Assembly: GCF_039649665.1 (NCBI RefSeq)
Contig: NZ_JBDJAW010000027.1
Span: 1-64,000 of the forward strand
Direction: 5' to 3'
From: Microbispora sp. ZYX-F-249
Lineage (GTDB): Bacteria; Actinomycetota; Actinomycetes; Streptosporangiales; Streptosporangiaceae
Length of the DNA stretch: 64,000 nucleotides
This document shows, piece after piece, positions 8,525-17,319 of this stretch. The translations under genes and the position numbers were made by a program. Every line of letters begins with the position of its first letter. The stretch's first letter is position 1. The notes under the pieces were generated by a model. It saw only the letters and a program-made list of their open reading frames with translations, searched no databases and had not been told where the DNA came from.

Positions 8525-9957
8525 CAACGCAAGACACACGACCCGAGGCAGAAGCTCCCAGCCTGATGTTCCCCACCGGGTTCGTCTGGGGCGCCGCCAC
8601 CTCCGCGTACCAGATCGAGGGCGCGCTCACCGCGGACGGGCGGGGCCGCTCCATCTGGGACACCTTCTGCAGCCAGGACGGGCGGATCGTGGGCGGCGAC
8701 AACGCCGAGACCGCGATCGACCACTACAACCGGTACCGCGATGACGTCAAGCTCATGGCGGACCTCGGCCTCACGGCCTACCGGTTCTCCGTCTCCTGGC
8801 CGCGGATCCAGCCCGACGGCTCGGGCGCCTACAACGCCAAGGGCCTCGACTTCTACAAGAGGCTCGTGGACGAGCTGCTCAGCTACGGCATCGACCCGTG
8901 GCTGACGCTCTACCACTGGGACCTCCCCCAGGCTCTGGAAGACGCGGGCGGGTGGCCTTCGCGCGACACGTCGAAGCGCTTCGCCGACTTCGCCGCGACC
9001 GTGCACGCCGAGCTCGGCGACCGGGTCAGGCACTGGAGCACGGTGAACGAGCCCTGGTGCTCGGCGTTCCTCGGCTACGCCTCCGGCGAGCACGCCCCGG
9101 GACGGCGCGAGCCGGCCGCCGCGCTGCGCGCCGCGCACCACCTCAACCTCGCGCACGGCCTGGCGGTCCAGGCGATGCGGGCGCAGAACGCCGACTCGCA
9201 GATCGGCGGGTGCGTCAACGTCTACCCGGTCACGCCCGCCACCGGCAGCGAGGCCGACCAGGACGCCGCCCGCCGCATCGACGGGCTGCAGAACCGGTTC
9301 TTCCTGGACGCGCTGCTCAAGGGCGCCTACCCCGAGGACGTGCTGGCCGACCTCAGCCACCTGTCCGACATGGAGTTCATCCGGGACGGCGACCTGGCGA
9401 CGATCTCCGCGCCGCTCGACATGCTGCTGATCAACTACTACAGCCGCTTCACCGTGTCGGGCGCGCCGGGCGGCGCCGCCTCGGCCGCCGCCGCGCCGAC
9501 GGACTCCGGCTCGCCGTGGATCGGCAGCGAGCACGTCGGCTTCGTCAACGGCGGCCGCCCGGTCACCTCCATGGGCTGGGAGGTCGACGACAGCGGCCTG
9601 TACGAGATGCTGCGGCGCATCGCCGACGAGTACCCGCGCGTCCCGCTCTACATCTCGGAGAACGGCGCGGCCTACGACGACCTCCTCGGCGAGGACGGCA
9701 CCGTGCACGACCCCGAGCGGGTCGCCTACATCGACGCCCACCTGCGGATCTGCCACACGGCCATCGAGTCGGGCATCCCGCTCCAGGGCTACTTCGCCTG
9801 GTCGCTCATGGACAACTTCGAGTGGGCGTGGGGGTACGGCAAGCGTTTCGGTCTCGTCTACGTCGACTACGAGACCCAGGCCCGCACCATGAAATCGAGC
9901 GCTTTGTGGTATGCCGACACCATCAGACACGGCGGACTGCTGAGTCGGGCACAATAA
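8521..9957 (+). CDS. GH1 beta-glucosidase (BglC-like)
   Basis: 478-aa glycoside hydrolase family 1 enzyme without signal peptide, so intracellular hydrolysis of the imported beta-glucoside is likely. The acid/base Glu177 is in STVNEPW and the nucleophile Glu380 is in LYISENG. N-terminal FPTGFVWGAATSAYQIEGA is the usual GH1 opening. The GTG start at 8521 overlaps the permease stop. It is the catabolic gene of the uptake operon, as bglC is in the Streptomyces ceb locus. Confidence 0.95.
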   Translation: MTTQDTRPEAEAPSLMFPTGFVWGAATSAYQIEGALTADGRGRSIWDTFCSQDGRIVGGDNAETAIDHYNRYRDDVKLMADLGLTAYRFSVSWPRIQPDGSGAYNAKGLDFYKRLVDELLSYGIDPWLTLYHWDLPQALEDAGGWPSRDTSKRFADFAATVHAELGDRVRHWSTVNEPWCSAFLGYASGEHAPGRREPAAALRAAHHLNLAHGLAVQAMRAQNADSQIGGCVNVYPVTPATGSEADQDAARRIDGLQNRFFLDALLKGAYPEDVLADLSHLSDMEFIRDGDLATISAPLDMLLINYYSRFTVSGAPGGAASAAAAPTDSGSPWIGSEHVGFVNGGRPVTSMGWEVDDSGLYEMLRRIADEYPRVPLYISENGAAYDDLLGEDGTVHDPERVAYIDAHLRICHTAIESGIPLQGYFAWSLMDNFEWAWGYGKRFGLVYVDYETQARTMKSSALWYADTIRHGGLLSRAQ

Positions 9958-9986
9958 GCGCAGAACGCGATAAGGGGGCAGTATAA

Positions 9987-11006
9987 ATGAACGGGGACCG
10001 CCGTTCCGGAGGCCGGCCGACTCTGGAAGCGGTCGCCGCGCGCGCCGGAGTCGGCCGCGGCACCGTGTCGCGGGTCATCAACGGCTCGCCCAAGGTGAGC
10101 GACCGAGCCCGCGACGCGGTGTTACTGGCGATCCAGGAGCTCGGCTACGTGCCCAACCGGGCGGCGCGCACCCTCGTGACGAACCGGACGGACACCATCG
10201 CGCTGGTGGTGTCGGAGTCGGAGCAGCGCGTCTTCGACGAGCCGTACTTCGCCGGGCTGATCCGCGGCATCGGCTCGGCGCTGTCGGAGACCGGCCTTCA
10301 GCTCATCCTCACGATGGCGCAGAACCGTGCCGAGCACGACCGGCTGGAGCACTACCTGACCGGACAGCACGTCGACGGCGTGCTGCTCACCTCGGTGCAC
10401 GGCGCCGACCCGCTGCCGGGGCGGCTGGAGGAGATGGGCGTGCCGACCGTGCTCGGTGGCCGCCCGGTCGGGCTCAACCCCTACAGCTTCGTCGACATGG
10501 ACAACCGGGCCGGCGCCCGGCAGGCGGTCAAGTATCTGCTCTCCAAGGGCCGGACGAAGATCGCCACCATCGCCGGCCCGCAGGACATGGGCGTGGGTGT
10601 CGACCGTCTCGCCGGGTACCGCGACGCGCTGCTCGCCACCGGCATGAGCGAGCGCGTGTCGTACGGCGACTTCTCCGAGGAGAGCGGCTCGGCCGCCATG
10701 CGCGAGCTGCTCGCCCGCCATCCCGATCTGGACGCCGTGTTCACGGCCTCCGACCCGATGGCGCTCGGGGCGCTGCGCGTGCTGAAGGAACAGGGCATGG
10801 TCGTGCCCGACGACGTCGCGGTGATCGGCTTCGAGGATTCCAAGGTGGCGCTGCACACCGATCCGCAGCTGACGAGCGTGCACCAGCCGACCGAGGCCAT
10901 GGGCCGCCAGATGGTCCAGCTCCTGATCGCCCGGATCAACGGCGAGCCGCTGGAGCAGCCGGTCGTCATCCTCGACACCCACCTGGTGATCCGCGCCTCC
11001 GCCTGA
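9987..11006 (+). CDS. LacI-family transcriptional repressor (CebR-like)
   Basis: 339-aa regulator: LacI helix-turn-helix at about residues 12-60 (TLEAVAARAGVGRGTVSRVING, then the hinge YVPNRAARTLVT), followed by a periplasmic-binding-protein-like ligand domain. AAGGGGG precedes ATG 9987. It is co-directional with, and 29 bases after, the beta-glucosidase gene. The five CebR-type boxes in this window are its obvious candidate targets, with a beta-glucoside such as cellobiose as the probable inducer. That link rests on family knowledge and proximity only. Confidence 0.93.
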   Translation: MNGDRRSGGRPTLEAVAARAGVGRGTVSRVINGSPKVSDRARDAVLLAIQELGYVPNRAARTLVTNRTDTIALVVSESEQRVFDEPYFAGLIRGIGSALSETGLQLILTMAQNRAEHDRLEHYLTGQHVDGVLLTSVHGADPLPGRLEEMGVPTVLGGRPVGLNPYSFVDMDNRAGARQAVKYLLSKGRTKIATIAGPQDMGVGVDRLAGYRDALLATGMSERVSYGDFSEESGSAAMRELLARHPDLDAVFTASDPMALGALRVLKEQGMVVPDDVAVIGFEDSKVALHTDPQLTSVHQPTEAMGRQMVQLLIARINGEPLEQPVVILDTHLVIRASA

Positions 11007-11024
11007 CGAGGCCACGCGTACGAC

Positions 11025-11061
11025 GCGACCGCCGCGCACCCCTCGGGTGCGCGGCGGTCGC
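11025..11061 (+). terminator. strong hairpin terminator after the LacI gene
   Basis: Perfect 17-bp inverted repeat (arms 11025-11041 and 11045-11061) with a 3-base loop, followed by ATTTCC. It closes the sugar operon. Confidence 0.8.
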
Positions 11062-11080
11062 ATTTCCAGCCAGGGTGGTG

Positions 11081-11562
11081 TCAATCTGCGGAGATGTGCG
11101 TCCAAGCTCTGCGCGGGGTCGTCGATCCAGGCCTGGACCGCCTGGTGGAAGGCGGCCCAGCCGGTCTGCGCGGCCAGTGCGGCCAGCCGGCCGGCGACAC
11201 CGCGCCGCCGCAGCGCCTCCGCCACGGCTTCGGTGAGCGACGCGGCCTTGGCCAGGTCGCGTTCACGCAGTGCCGGTGTCACCGCGATGACGTGAAGTCG
11301 TGGTTCGGCGAACGGGCGGTTGTCCTCAAGGATGTGCTCGACCTTCCGGAAGGTGCGGAGCAGTATTTCGAGCGGCGCGAGATCTCGCGGTGCTTCGGCC
11401 ACCGCCCGCGTCAGCGCGGCGCGCAGGTCGGATTCCCCGTCGAAGAGCACCTCGCGCCTGTCCGGGAAGTGCCGGAAGAACGTGCGTTCGTTGACGCCGG
11501 CCCGGGCGGCGATCTCGGCGGTGGTGGTCTGGTCGAACCCGCGCTCCCGGTACACGATGAGA
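11081..11562 (-). pseudogene. TetR-family regulator remnant, both ends lost
   Basis: Reading the minus strand from about 11562 gives a TetR helix-turn-helix (RERGFDQTTTAEIAARAGVN then ERTFFRHFPDRREVLF) and a ligand domain down to ...DAHLRR. The first 15-20 residues of the family are missing and no ribosome site precedes the only near start (GTG 11555). At the other end the frame runs past the expected stop into sequence antisense to the LacI gene. A TGA at 11081 exists only in another frame. Together with the SDR remnant it abuts, this suggests a decayed gene; a functional shortened regulator cannot be excluded. Confidence 0.6.
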
Positions 11563-11565
11563 CGC

Positions 11566-12219
11566 GACCGGACCGCGGTAGAGACGCTCGGCCGGCCACT
11601 GGAACACTCGGGCAAGCCGCTCGTCGTCACCTCCGGCACCCTGGTCATGCCCGCCGGCCGGGAGACCACCGAGAAGGACGAGCCCGACGCGGCCGGGATC
11701 GCCGCCTTCCGCATCGCGGGTGAGCGAGCGTGTCTCGGCTTCGCCGCCCGGGGAGTGCGCGCGAGCGTGGTCCGCCTCGCTCCCACCGTCCATGGTCCCG
11801 GCGACCACGGTTTCATCCCCATGCTGATCGCCACCGCGCGGAAGACCGGCGTCTCGGCCTGCGTCGGGGACGGCGCCAACCGGTGGCCCGCGGTGCACCG
11901 GCTCGACGCGGCCGTCCTGTTCCGTCTGGCGCTCGAGAAGGCACCCGCGGGCAGCGTGCTGCACGGAGTGGCCGAAAGCGGCGTCACCCTGAAGAGCATC
12001 GCGGAGACGATCGCCCGAGGTCTGGATCTGCCCACCGTCTCGCTGACCCCCGACGAGGCCGCCTCGCACTTCGTGAGCCCGTTCATGGCCGTCGCCTACG
12101 GCTTCGACGGGCCCGTCTCCAGCTCCTACACCCGGGAACTGCTCGGCTGGTCGCCCACTCACCCGGCACTGCTCGAGGACCTGGAGCACGGCGATTACCT
12201 GGTCACGCCGGCCCCCTGA
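11566..12219 (+). pseudogene. SDR-family oxidoreductase remnant, N-terminus lost
   Basis: From Asp at 11566 (DRTAVETLGRPLEHSGKP) to TGA 12219 the frame matches the C-terminal two-thirds of actinobacterial extended SDR/NAD-dependent epimerase-like proteins (VRASVVRLAPTVHGPGDHGF, VGDGANRWPAVHRLDAA). The roughly 100-residue NAD-binding Rossmann part with its GxxGxxG is absent; upstream sequence in this frame is antisense to the TetR remnant. No credible start codon or ribosome site is present, so it should be non-functional. Confidence 0.65.
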
Positions 12220-12265
12220 CCTGAGGCGGACGCCCCGACAACACAGGACGCCCGCCTCGCGGTTG

Positions 12266-15200
12266 TCAGTGGCCGGCGGACGAGAGCAGGCGCTCGGCCT
12301 CCTCCTCCGACATGTCCTCCAGCTCGGCCACCAGCAGGTCCTCCAGCGCGACCGCCAGCTCGGCCACGGTGCGCCGCTCGAAGATCGTCCGTACCGGGAC
12401 CTCCACTCCCGTCGCCCGGCGCAGCCTGGCCGCGATCCTCGTCGCGAGCAGCGAGTGCCCGCCCAGGGTGAAGAAGTCGTCGTGCACGCCGATGGAGGCG
12501 ACGCCGAGCAGTTCCGCCCAGATCTCGGCCACCAGGAGCTCCGCGTCCGAGTCCGGCGGGACGTGCCCGGCCGACGACGCCCGGACCGGCGCGGGCAGCG
12601 CCGCACGGTCCACCTTGCCGCGGCTGGTCAGCGGCAGGGAGTCGAGCACGACCCATGCGGCCGGGACGAGGTGGCGCGGCAGGGTCCGCGCGAGGTGCGC
12701 GGCGAGCTCCTCCCCCGTCGCGGTCCCGGTCACGTACGCCACCAGTTCCTCGGCGTGGACCGTCACGAACGCCTGGCCGACACCCGGATGGTCGAGCAGC
12801 CGCGCCTCGACCTCGCCCGGCTCGATCCGGAAGCCGCGGACCTTGAGCTGCCCGTCGATTCGTCCGAGGAACTCCAGCGTGCCGTCCTGGTTCCAGCGCG
12901 CCCGGTCCCCGGTGCGGTACCTCCGCGACCCCGGCGGACCCAGCGGGTCGGGGACGAAGGCGGCGGCCGTGAGCGCCGGGCGGCGCAGGTAGCCGCGTGC
13001 CACCCCGGCGCCGCCGATGACCAGCTCGCCGATCGCGCCCTTCGGAACCGGGGCCCCGGCGGCGTCGAGCAGGTGGACCGTCGTCGCGCCGATGGGCCGG
13101 CCGATGGGCGGCCTGCCGTACGGCGTGGCGGTGAGGTCGGCCGCGGTCGCGATGACCGCGGCCTCGGTCGGGCCGTAGGTGTTCAGCAGGCGGACGCCGT
13201 CGCCGAACCGGTCGCGCCAGCGCGCCACCGCGCCGCCGGACGCCTGCTCGCCGCCGATGACGACCAGGCGGAGCGCGGGCGGCCAGGCGATCTGGTCGAT
13301 CTCCTCGACCAGGTGATGCCAGTACGCGGTGGGCAGGTCGAGCACGGTGACCCGTTCCCCGCCCGGGGCGGCCAGCAGGTCGGGCAGCGTCGCCGCCCCT
13401 CCGGGCAGCAGCACCAGGGTCGCCCCCGCGGCGAGCGCGGGGAAGACCTCTTCGAGGTGGGTGTCGAAGCTCAGCGACGCGAACTGGACGACGCGGTCGC
13501 CGGGTGCCAGGGCGTACTCCTCGCGCATCCACCGGATCCGGGCCGCGATCGCGCGGTGTTCGACGGCGACGCCCTTGGGCCGGCCGGTGGAGCCGGAGGT
13601 GAAGATCACGTAGGCCACGTCGCCCGGGCGCGTCTCCCCCGGGCCGCCGTCGGCCGTCCCGTCCGCGTCGGCCAGCGGGTCGACGGCGGTGAGCCCGGCG
13701 GGCAGCGCCCGGTTCGTGATCACATGTGTCGCCCCGGCGTCCGCGAGCGCGAAGGCCAGCCTCTCCTCCGGCTCGTCCGGCTCGAACGGCAGGTAGGCCG
13801 CGCCCGCCCGCCAGACCGCGAGCAGGGCGGTGATCGCCTCGACCGAACGGGGCAGGCAGACGCCGACCACGTCGCCGCGGCGCACGCCCCGGGCCCGCAG
13901 CGCCGCGGCGAGCCGCGCCGCCCGCCGGTCCAGTTCCGCGTAGGTGACCTCGGTCTCCCCGCAGGCCACCGCGACGGCGCCGGGAGTGCGCCGGACGGCC
14001 TCCGCGACCATCTCGGGGACCCCCGGTCCGGGGGTTTCGGCGCCGTCCCCGGCCATGGACCGGATGTCGGCCTCGTCGTCGTCGGTCCACACGCGCAGCT
14101 CGGAGATCCGGCGTCGCGGCCCGGCCACGACCGACTCGAGCAGGACCAGGAAGCGGTCGGCGAGCCGGCGGACGGCCTCCGCCTCGTGCGGTGAGCCGCT
14201 GGACCCGTCGTGGCCGAACGACATGGCGATCTCGCCGTCCTCCAGCCACGCCTCGACGTACAGGCCGAGCTTGACCTGCTGGTAGCCGTGCGGGAAGGCG
14301 CCGACGGACAGGTCGCCGAACGGCCGGGTGGGTCCCGAGACCTGCGTGTGCAGGATGAACATGGTCGGCATCAGCGCCTCGACGGGGTGCCCGATCCGCT
14401 CGAACGGCACCGAAGGCCGGCTCATCGCCGTCAGCGCCTCCTGCCTGGTGCGTCCCAGCAGGTCGACGAACGACGGGTCGCCGTCCAGGTCGCCGCGCAG
14501 CACGACGGTCTGGGAGAGGTAACCGATCATCGCCTCCAGCTCGACCCGGTCGCGTCCGGCGACGGCCGTGCCGACGAGGACGTCGGTGTGGCCGGTGTGC
14601 CGGTGCAGGAGCACCTGGTAGGCCGTCATGAGCACGGTGAACAGCGTGGTCCTGTGCTCACGGGCGAGCCGGTCCAGCTCGTCGGCGACTTCCCGGCCGG
14701 TCCGGACGATCTGGTACGCCGCCCGGTCCTCGTCCCCGTCGCCCCCGGGGCTCTCGCCGCCGATGCCGCACGGCAGGTCGGGCGGCGGCGGATCGGCCAG
14801 CCGCTCCTGCCAGTACGGCACCGCGCGCTCGGCGCGGCGGCGCTGCCAGCGGGCGTAGTCGGACGGCTGCACCGGCAGCGGCGCCAGCTTCGGCGCGCGG
14901 CCGTGCAGGCGCGCGGTGTAGCACTCCGCCAGGTCGTCCAGGAGGATCCCCAGCGACCAGCCGTCGCCGATGATGTGGTGCATCGTGACGCACAGGACGT
15001 GGTCCAGCGGCCCGATCGCGATCACGGCGACACGCAGTGGCACGCCTTCCGCGAGGTCGAACGGCGCGTTCACCCGCTCGGCGACGAGCCGCCTGGCGTG
15101 CTCCTCGTCGCCGGCCTGGATCCGTTCGACCGGCGGGAGGATTCCCGGCGTCCCCGCCGGCTCGGCGACCGCCCAGGGGACGCCGTCCTCCTCCTCGAAC

Positions 15201-15376
15201 CGGGTGCGCAGGCCCTCGTGCCGGGCCGCGAGGTCGGCGAACGCCCCGTCGAGGGCGTCCGGGTCGAGGGGTCCGCGCAGCCGGTGGACGAGGTACATGG
15301 TGTACGAGGCGTCGCGCGGGTTCAGCTTCTGCAGGAGCCACAGCCGTTCCTGGCCCGGCGACAGGGGCGCCCTCAT
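12266..15376 (-). CDS. NRPS module C-A-T, predicted basic amino acid
   Basis: 1036-aa synthetase, last gene of the operon. Condensation domain about residues 1-430 with intact HHIIGDG (His133-His134, Asp138). Adenylation domain about 450-930 (TSGSTGRPKGVA, TYGPTE, RTGDRARW). Carrier domain at the C-terminus with LGGHSL serine. Specificity residues aligned by eye to GrsA read D-T-E-D-V-G-T-V-I-K; two acidic pocket residues (239 Glu, 278 Asp) suggest a basic side chain such as Lys, Orn, Arg or a derivative. No epimerase or TE. ATG 15376 overlaps the previous stop (ATGA). It would condense its amino acid with an upstream acyl chain and pass it to another protein. Confidence 0.9.
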   Translation of the reverse strand: MRAPLSPGQERLWLLQKLNPRDASYTMYLVHRLRGPLDPDALDGAFADLAARHEGLRTRFEEEDGVPWAVAEPAGTPGILPPVERIQAGDEEHARRLVAERVNAPFDLAEGVPLRVAVIAIGPLDHVLCVTMHHIIGDGWSLGILLDDLAECYTARLHGRAPKLAPLPVQPSDYARWQRRRAERAVPYWQERLADPPPPDLPCGIGGESPGGDGDEDRAAYQIVRTGREVADELDRLAREHRTTLFTVLMTAYQVLLHRHTGHTDVLVGTAVAGRDRVELEAMIGYLSQTVVLRGDLDGDPSFVDLLGRTRQEALTAMSRPSVPFERIGHPVEALMPTMFILHTQVSGPTRPFGDLSVGAFPHGYQQVKLGLYVEAWLEDGEIAMSFGHDGSSGSPHEAEAVRRLADRFLVLLESVVAGPRRRISELRVWTDDDEADIRSMAGDGAETPGPGVPEMVAEAVRRTPGAVAVACGETEVTYAELDRRAARLAAALRARGVRRGDVVGVCLPRSVEAITALLAVWRAGAAYLPFEPDEPEERLAFALADAGATHVITNRALPAGLTAVDPLADADGTADGGPGETRPGDVAYVIFTSGSTGRPKGVAVEHRAIAARIRWMREEYALAPGDRVVQFASLSFDTHLEEVFPALAAGATLVLLPGGAATLPDLLAAPGGERVTVLDLPTAYWHHLVEEIDQIAWPPALRLVVIGGEQASGGAVARWRDRFGDGVRLLNTYGPTEAAVIATAADLTATPYGRPPIGRPIGATTVHLLDAAGAPVPKGAIGELVIGGAGVARGYLRRPALTAAAFVPDPLGPPGSRRYRTGDRARWNQDGTLEFLGRIDGQLKVRGFRIEPGEVEARLLDHPGVGQAFVTVHAEELVAYVTGTATGEELAAHLARTLPRHLVPAAWVVLDSLPLTSRGKVDRAALPAPVRASSAGHVPPDSDAELLVAEIWAELLGVASIGVHDDFFTLGGHSLLATRIAARLRRATGVEVPVRTIFERRTVAELAVALEDLLVAELEDMSEEEAERLLSSAGH

Positions 15377-17319
15377 GATTCCGACGCCATCTCGTCGAGC
15401 ACGGCCGCCAGGTCCTCGGCGCTGAGGCCGTCGAGCTCGTCGCGCAGCGCGGCGATGTCGGCGAGGTCCAGGTCGTCGTCGTCGAGCCGGTCCATCGCCG
15501 CCGCCAGGCCGGCCACCGTGGGGTTCTCGAACAGCACCACGATCGGCACGTTGATCGCGAAGCGCGCCTGGATCCTGGCGACGATCTGGGTGGCGGTCAG
15601 CGAGTGCCCGCCCAGCTCGAAGAAGTCGTCGTCGACGCCCACCGGCTCCGCGATGCCCAGCACCTCTCCCCACATCGCCGCGAGGTCCTCCTCCAGCGCC
15701 GTGGCCGGTGGCCGGTACGGCCGGCTGCGGGCGCGGGTCCACTCGGGCACGGGCAGGGCCTTGCGGTCGAGCTTGCCGTTGGGGGTGAGCGGCAGGGCGT
15801 CCAGCACCACGAGGTGCGCGGGCACCATGTACTCGGGCACGCTGCGCCGAAGCCGGTCCCGCAGGGACGGCCACAGGTCGGCCTCCTCGGGTTCCCCGGC
15901 CGGGCGCACGACGTAGGCGACCAGGCGCGGCAGCCCGTCGGGGCCGTCGCAGACGCCGACGGCGGCGTCGGCCACCTCGGCCGCGGCGCGCAGCACGCTC
16001 TCGATCTCGCCGAGCTCGATGCGGAAGCCGCGCACCTTCACCTGCTGGTCGGCCCGGCCAAGGTAGCGGAGCCTGCCGTCCTCGATCACGGCCAGGTCAC
16101 CGGTGGCGTACAGGCGGGCGCCCGGCGTCCCGGAGAACGGGTCGGGCAGGAACCTGGCGGCCGTCTGGCCCGGCATGCCGCGGTATCCCCTGGCCAGGCC
16201 GGCGCCGCCGATGTGCAGCTCGCCGGCCTCGCCGGGCGGCACCGGGCGCCCGTCGGGGCCGAGGATGTGCACCGTCGTGTCGCCGATGGGCTCACCCAGG
16301 TCGACGGGGGCCGGCGCCCCGTTTTCGTCGACCCGGGCCACGCGCCCGGCCGTCGACCAGACCGTCGTCTCGGTCGGGCCGTACACGTTCCAGAGCCGGG
16401 CGCCGTCGCCGAGGAGGGCGTCGGCGAGATCGCGGGGCAGTGCCTCGCCCCCGCACAGCCGGGTCGCGATGTTCTCGGGCACGCCGCCGGATTCGAGCAG
16501 GATGCGCCAGCTCGCCGGGGTCGCCTGCATGATCGTGACGGCCTCGGTCACGGCGCGCGTCCGCAGGGCCCGGCCGTCCGCCGTCTCGTGTCCGGAGGCG
16601 ACCACGACCCGCGCCCCGCAGGCCAGTGGCAGGAGGAGTTCGAGCACCGAGATGTCGAACGACAGCGTGGTGACCGCCAGCCAGGCGTCGCGCGGGGCGA
16701 GCTCCAGCAGGGAGGCGAAGGACTCCAGCAGGTGGACCACCGCGCCGTGCGGCACGGCGACCCCCTTGGGCCTGCCGGTGGAGCCGGAGGTGTACATGAG
16801 GTAGGCCAGGTCCCCCACCGGGCCGTCGGCCGGCACGTCGCCGGGCACCCCGCCGGAGACGGGAACGCCGTCCCACGCCAGCTCGACGACGTCCGGGACG
16901 CCGTCGAGCAGCCGGGAGTCGACGCCCTGGCCGGCCAGGACCAGCCGGATGCCCGCGTCCTCCCGCATGAACCGGAGCCGGTCCTCCGGGAAGCCCGGGT
17001 CGAGCGGCACGTAGGCGCCGCCGGCCCGCCACACGGCGAGCAGGGCGACGACCATGCCGGGGCAGCGCTCCAGGCACAGCCCCACCGGGACCTCCGGGCC
17101 GACTCCGCGGGCGCGCAGCAGCGCCGCGAGCCGGTCGACCCTGTCGGTCAGCTCCCGGTAGGTCAGCAGGCCTCCGGCGCCGCTCACCGCGACCGCGTCG
17201 GGGCTCGTGTCACGCCACCGGCGGATCAGCGCGAGCGCCGTCGCGGCGTCCGTTCCCGTCCCCGGCCGCCCGGCACTCGGAGGCGCCGTCGGGCCGCTCA
17301 CCGCGTCACTCACTTCCAT
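15373..17319 (-). CDS. NRPS didomain A-T, predicted glycine
   Basis: 648-aa protein without condensation domain: adenylation domain about residues 35-530 (YTSGSTGRPKGVA, VYGPTETT, YATGDLA, NGKLDRKAL) and carrier domain about 555-625 (ELGGHSLTATQ). Specificity residues read D-I-L-Q-L-G-V-V-W-K, very close to the known glycine codes D-I-L-Q-L-G-x-x-W-K, so glycine is predicted. The ATG 17319 start overlaps the upstream gene; GTG 17313 (GTGA overlap, AAAGGTG seven bases before) is an equally good start. The freestanding C domains of the operon must act on it in trans. Confidence 0.9.
   Translation of the reverse strand: MEVSDAVSGPTAPPSAGRPGTGTDAATALALIRRWRDTSPDAVAVSGAGGLLTYRELTDRVDRLAALLRARGVGPEVPVGLCLERCPGMVVALLAVWRAGGAYVPLDPGFPEDRLRFMREDAGIRLVLAGQGVDSRLLDGVPDVVELAWDGVPVSGGVPGDVPADGPVGDLAYLMYTSGSTGRPKGVAVPHGAVVHLLESFASLLELAPRDAWLAVTTLSFDISVLELLLPLACGARVVVASGHETADGRALRTRAVTEAVTIMQATPASWRILLESGGVPENIATRLCGGEALPRDLADALLGDGARLWNVYGPTETTVWSTAGRVARVDENGAPAPVDLGEPIGDTTVHILGPDGRPVPPGEAGELHIGGAGLARGYRGMPGQTAARFLPDPFSGTPGARLYATGDLAVIEDGRLRYLGRADQQVKVRGFRIELGEIESVLRAAAEVADAAVGVCDGPDGLPRLVAYVVRPAGEPEEADLWPSLRDRLRRSVPEYMVPAHLVVLDALPLTPNGKLDRKALPVPEWTRARSRPYRPPATALEEDLAAMWGEVLGIAEPVGVDDDFFELGGHSLTATQIVARIQARFAINVPIVVLFENPTVAGLAAAMDRLDDDDLDLADIAALRDELDGLSAEDLAAVLDEMASES

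Noticed and set aside
12223-12258. Weak hairpin between the SDR remnant and the NRPS stop
   Set aside because: Only a 7-bp stem with a long loop and no T-run; not a convincing terminator.
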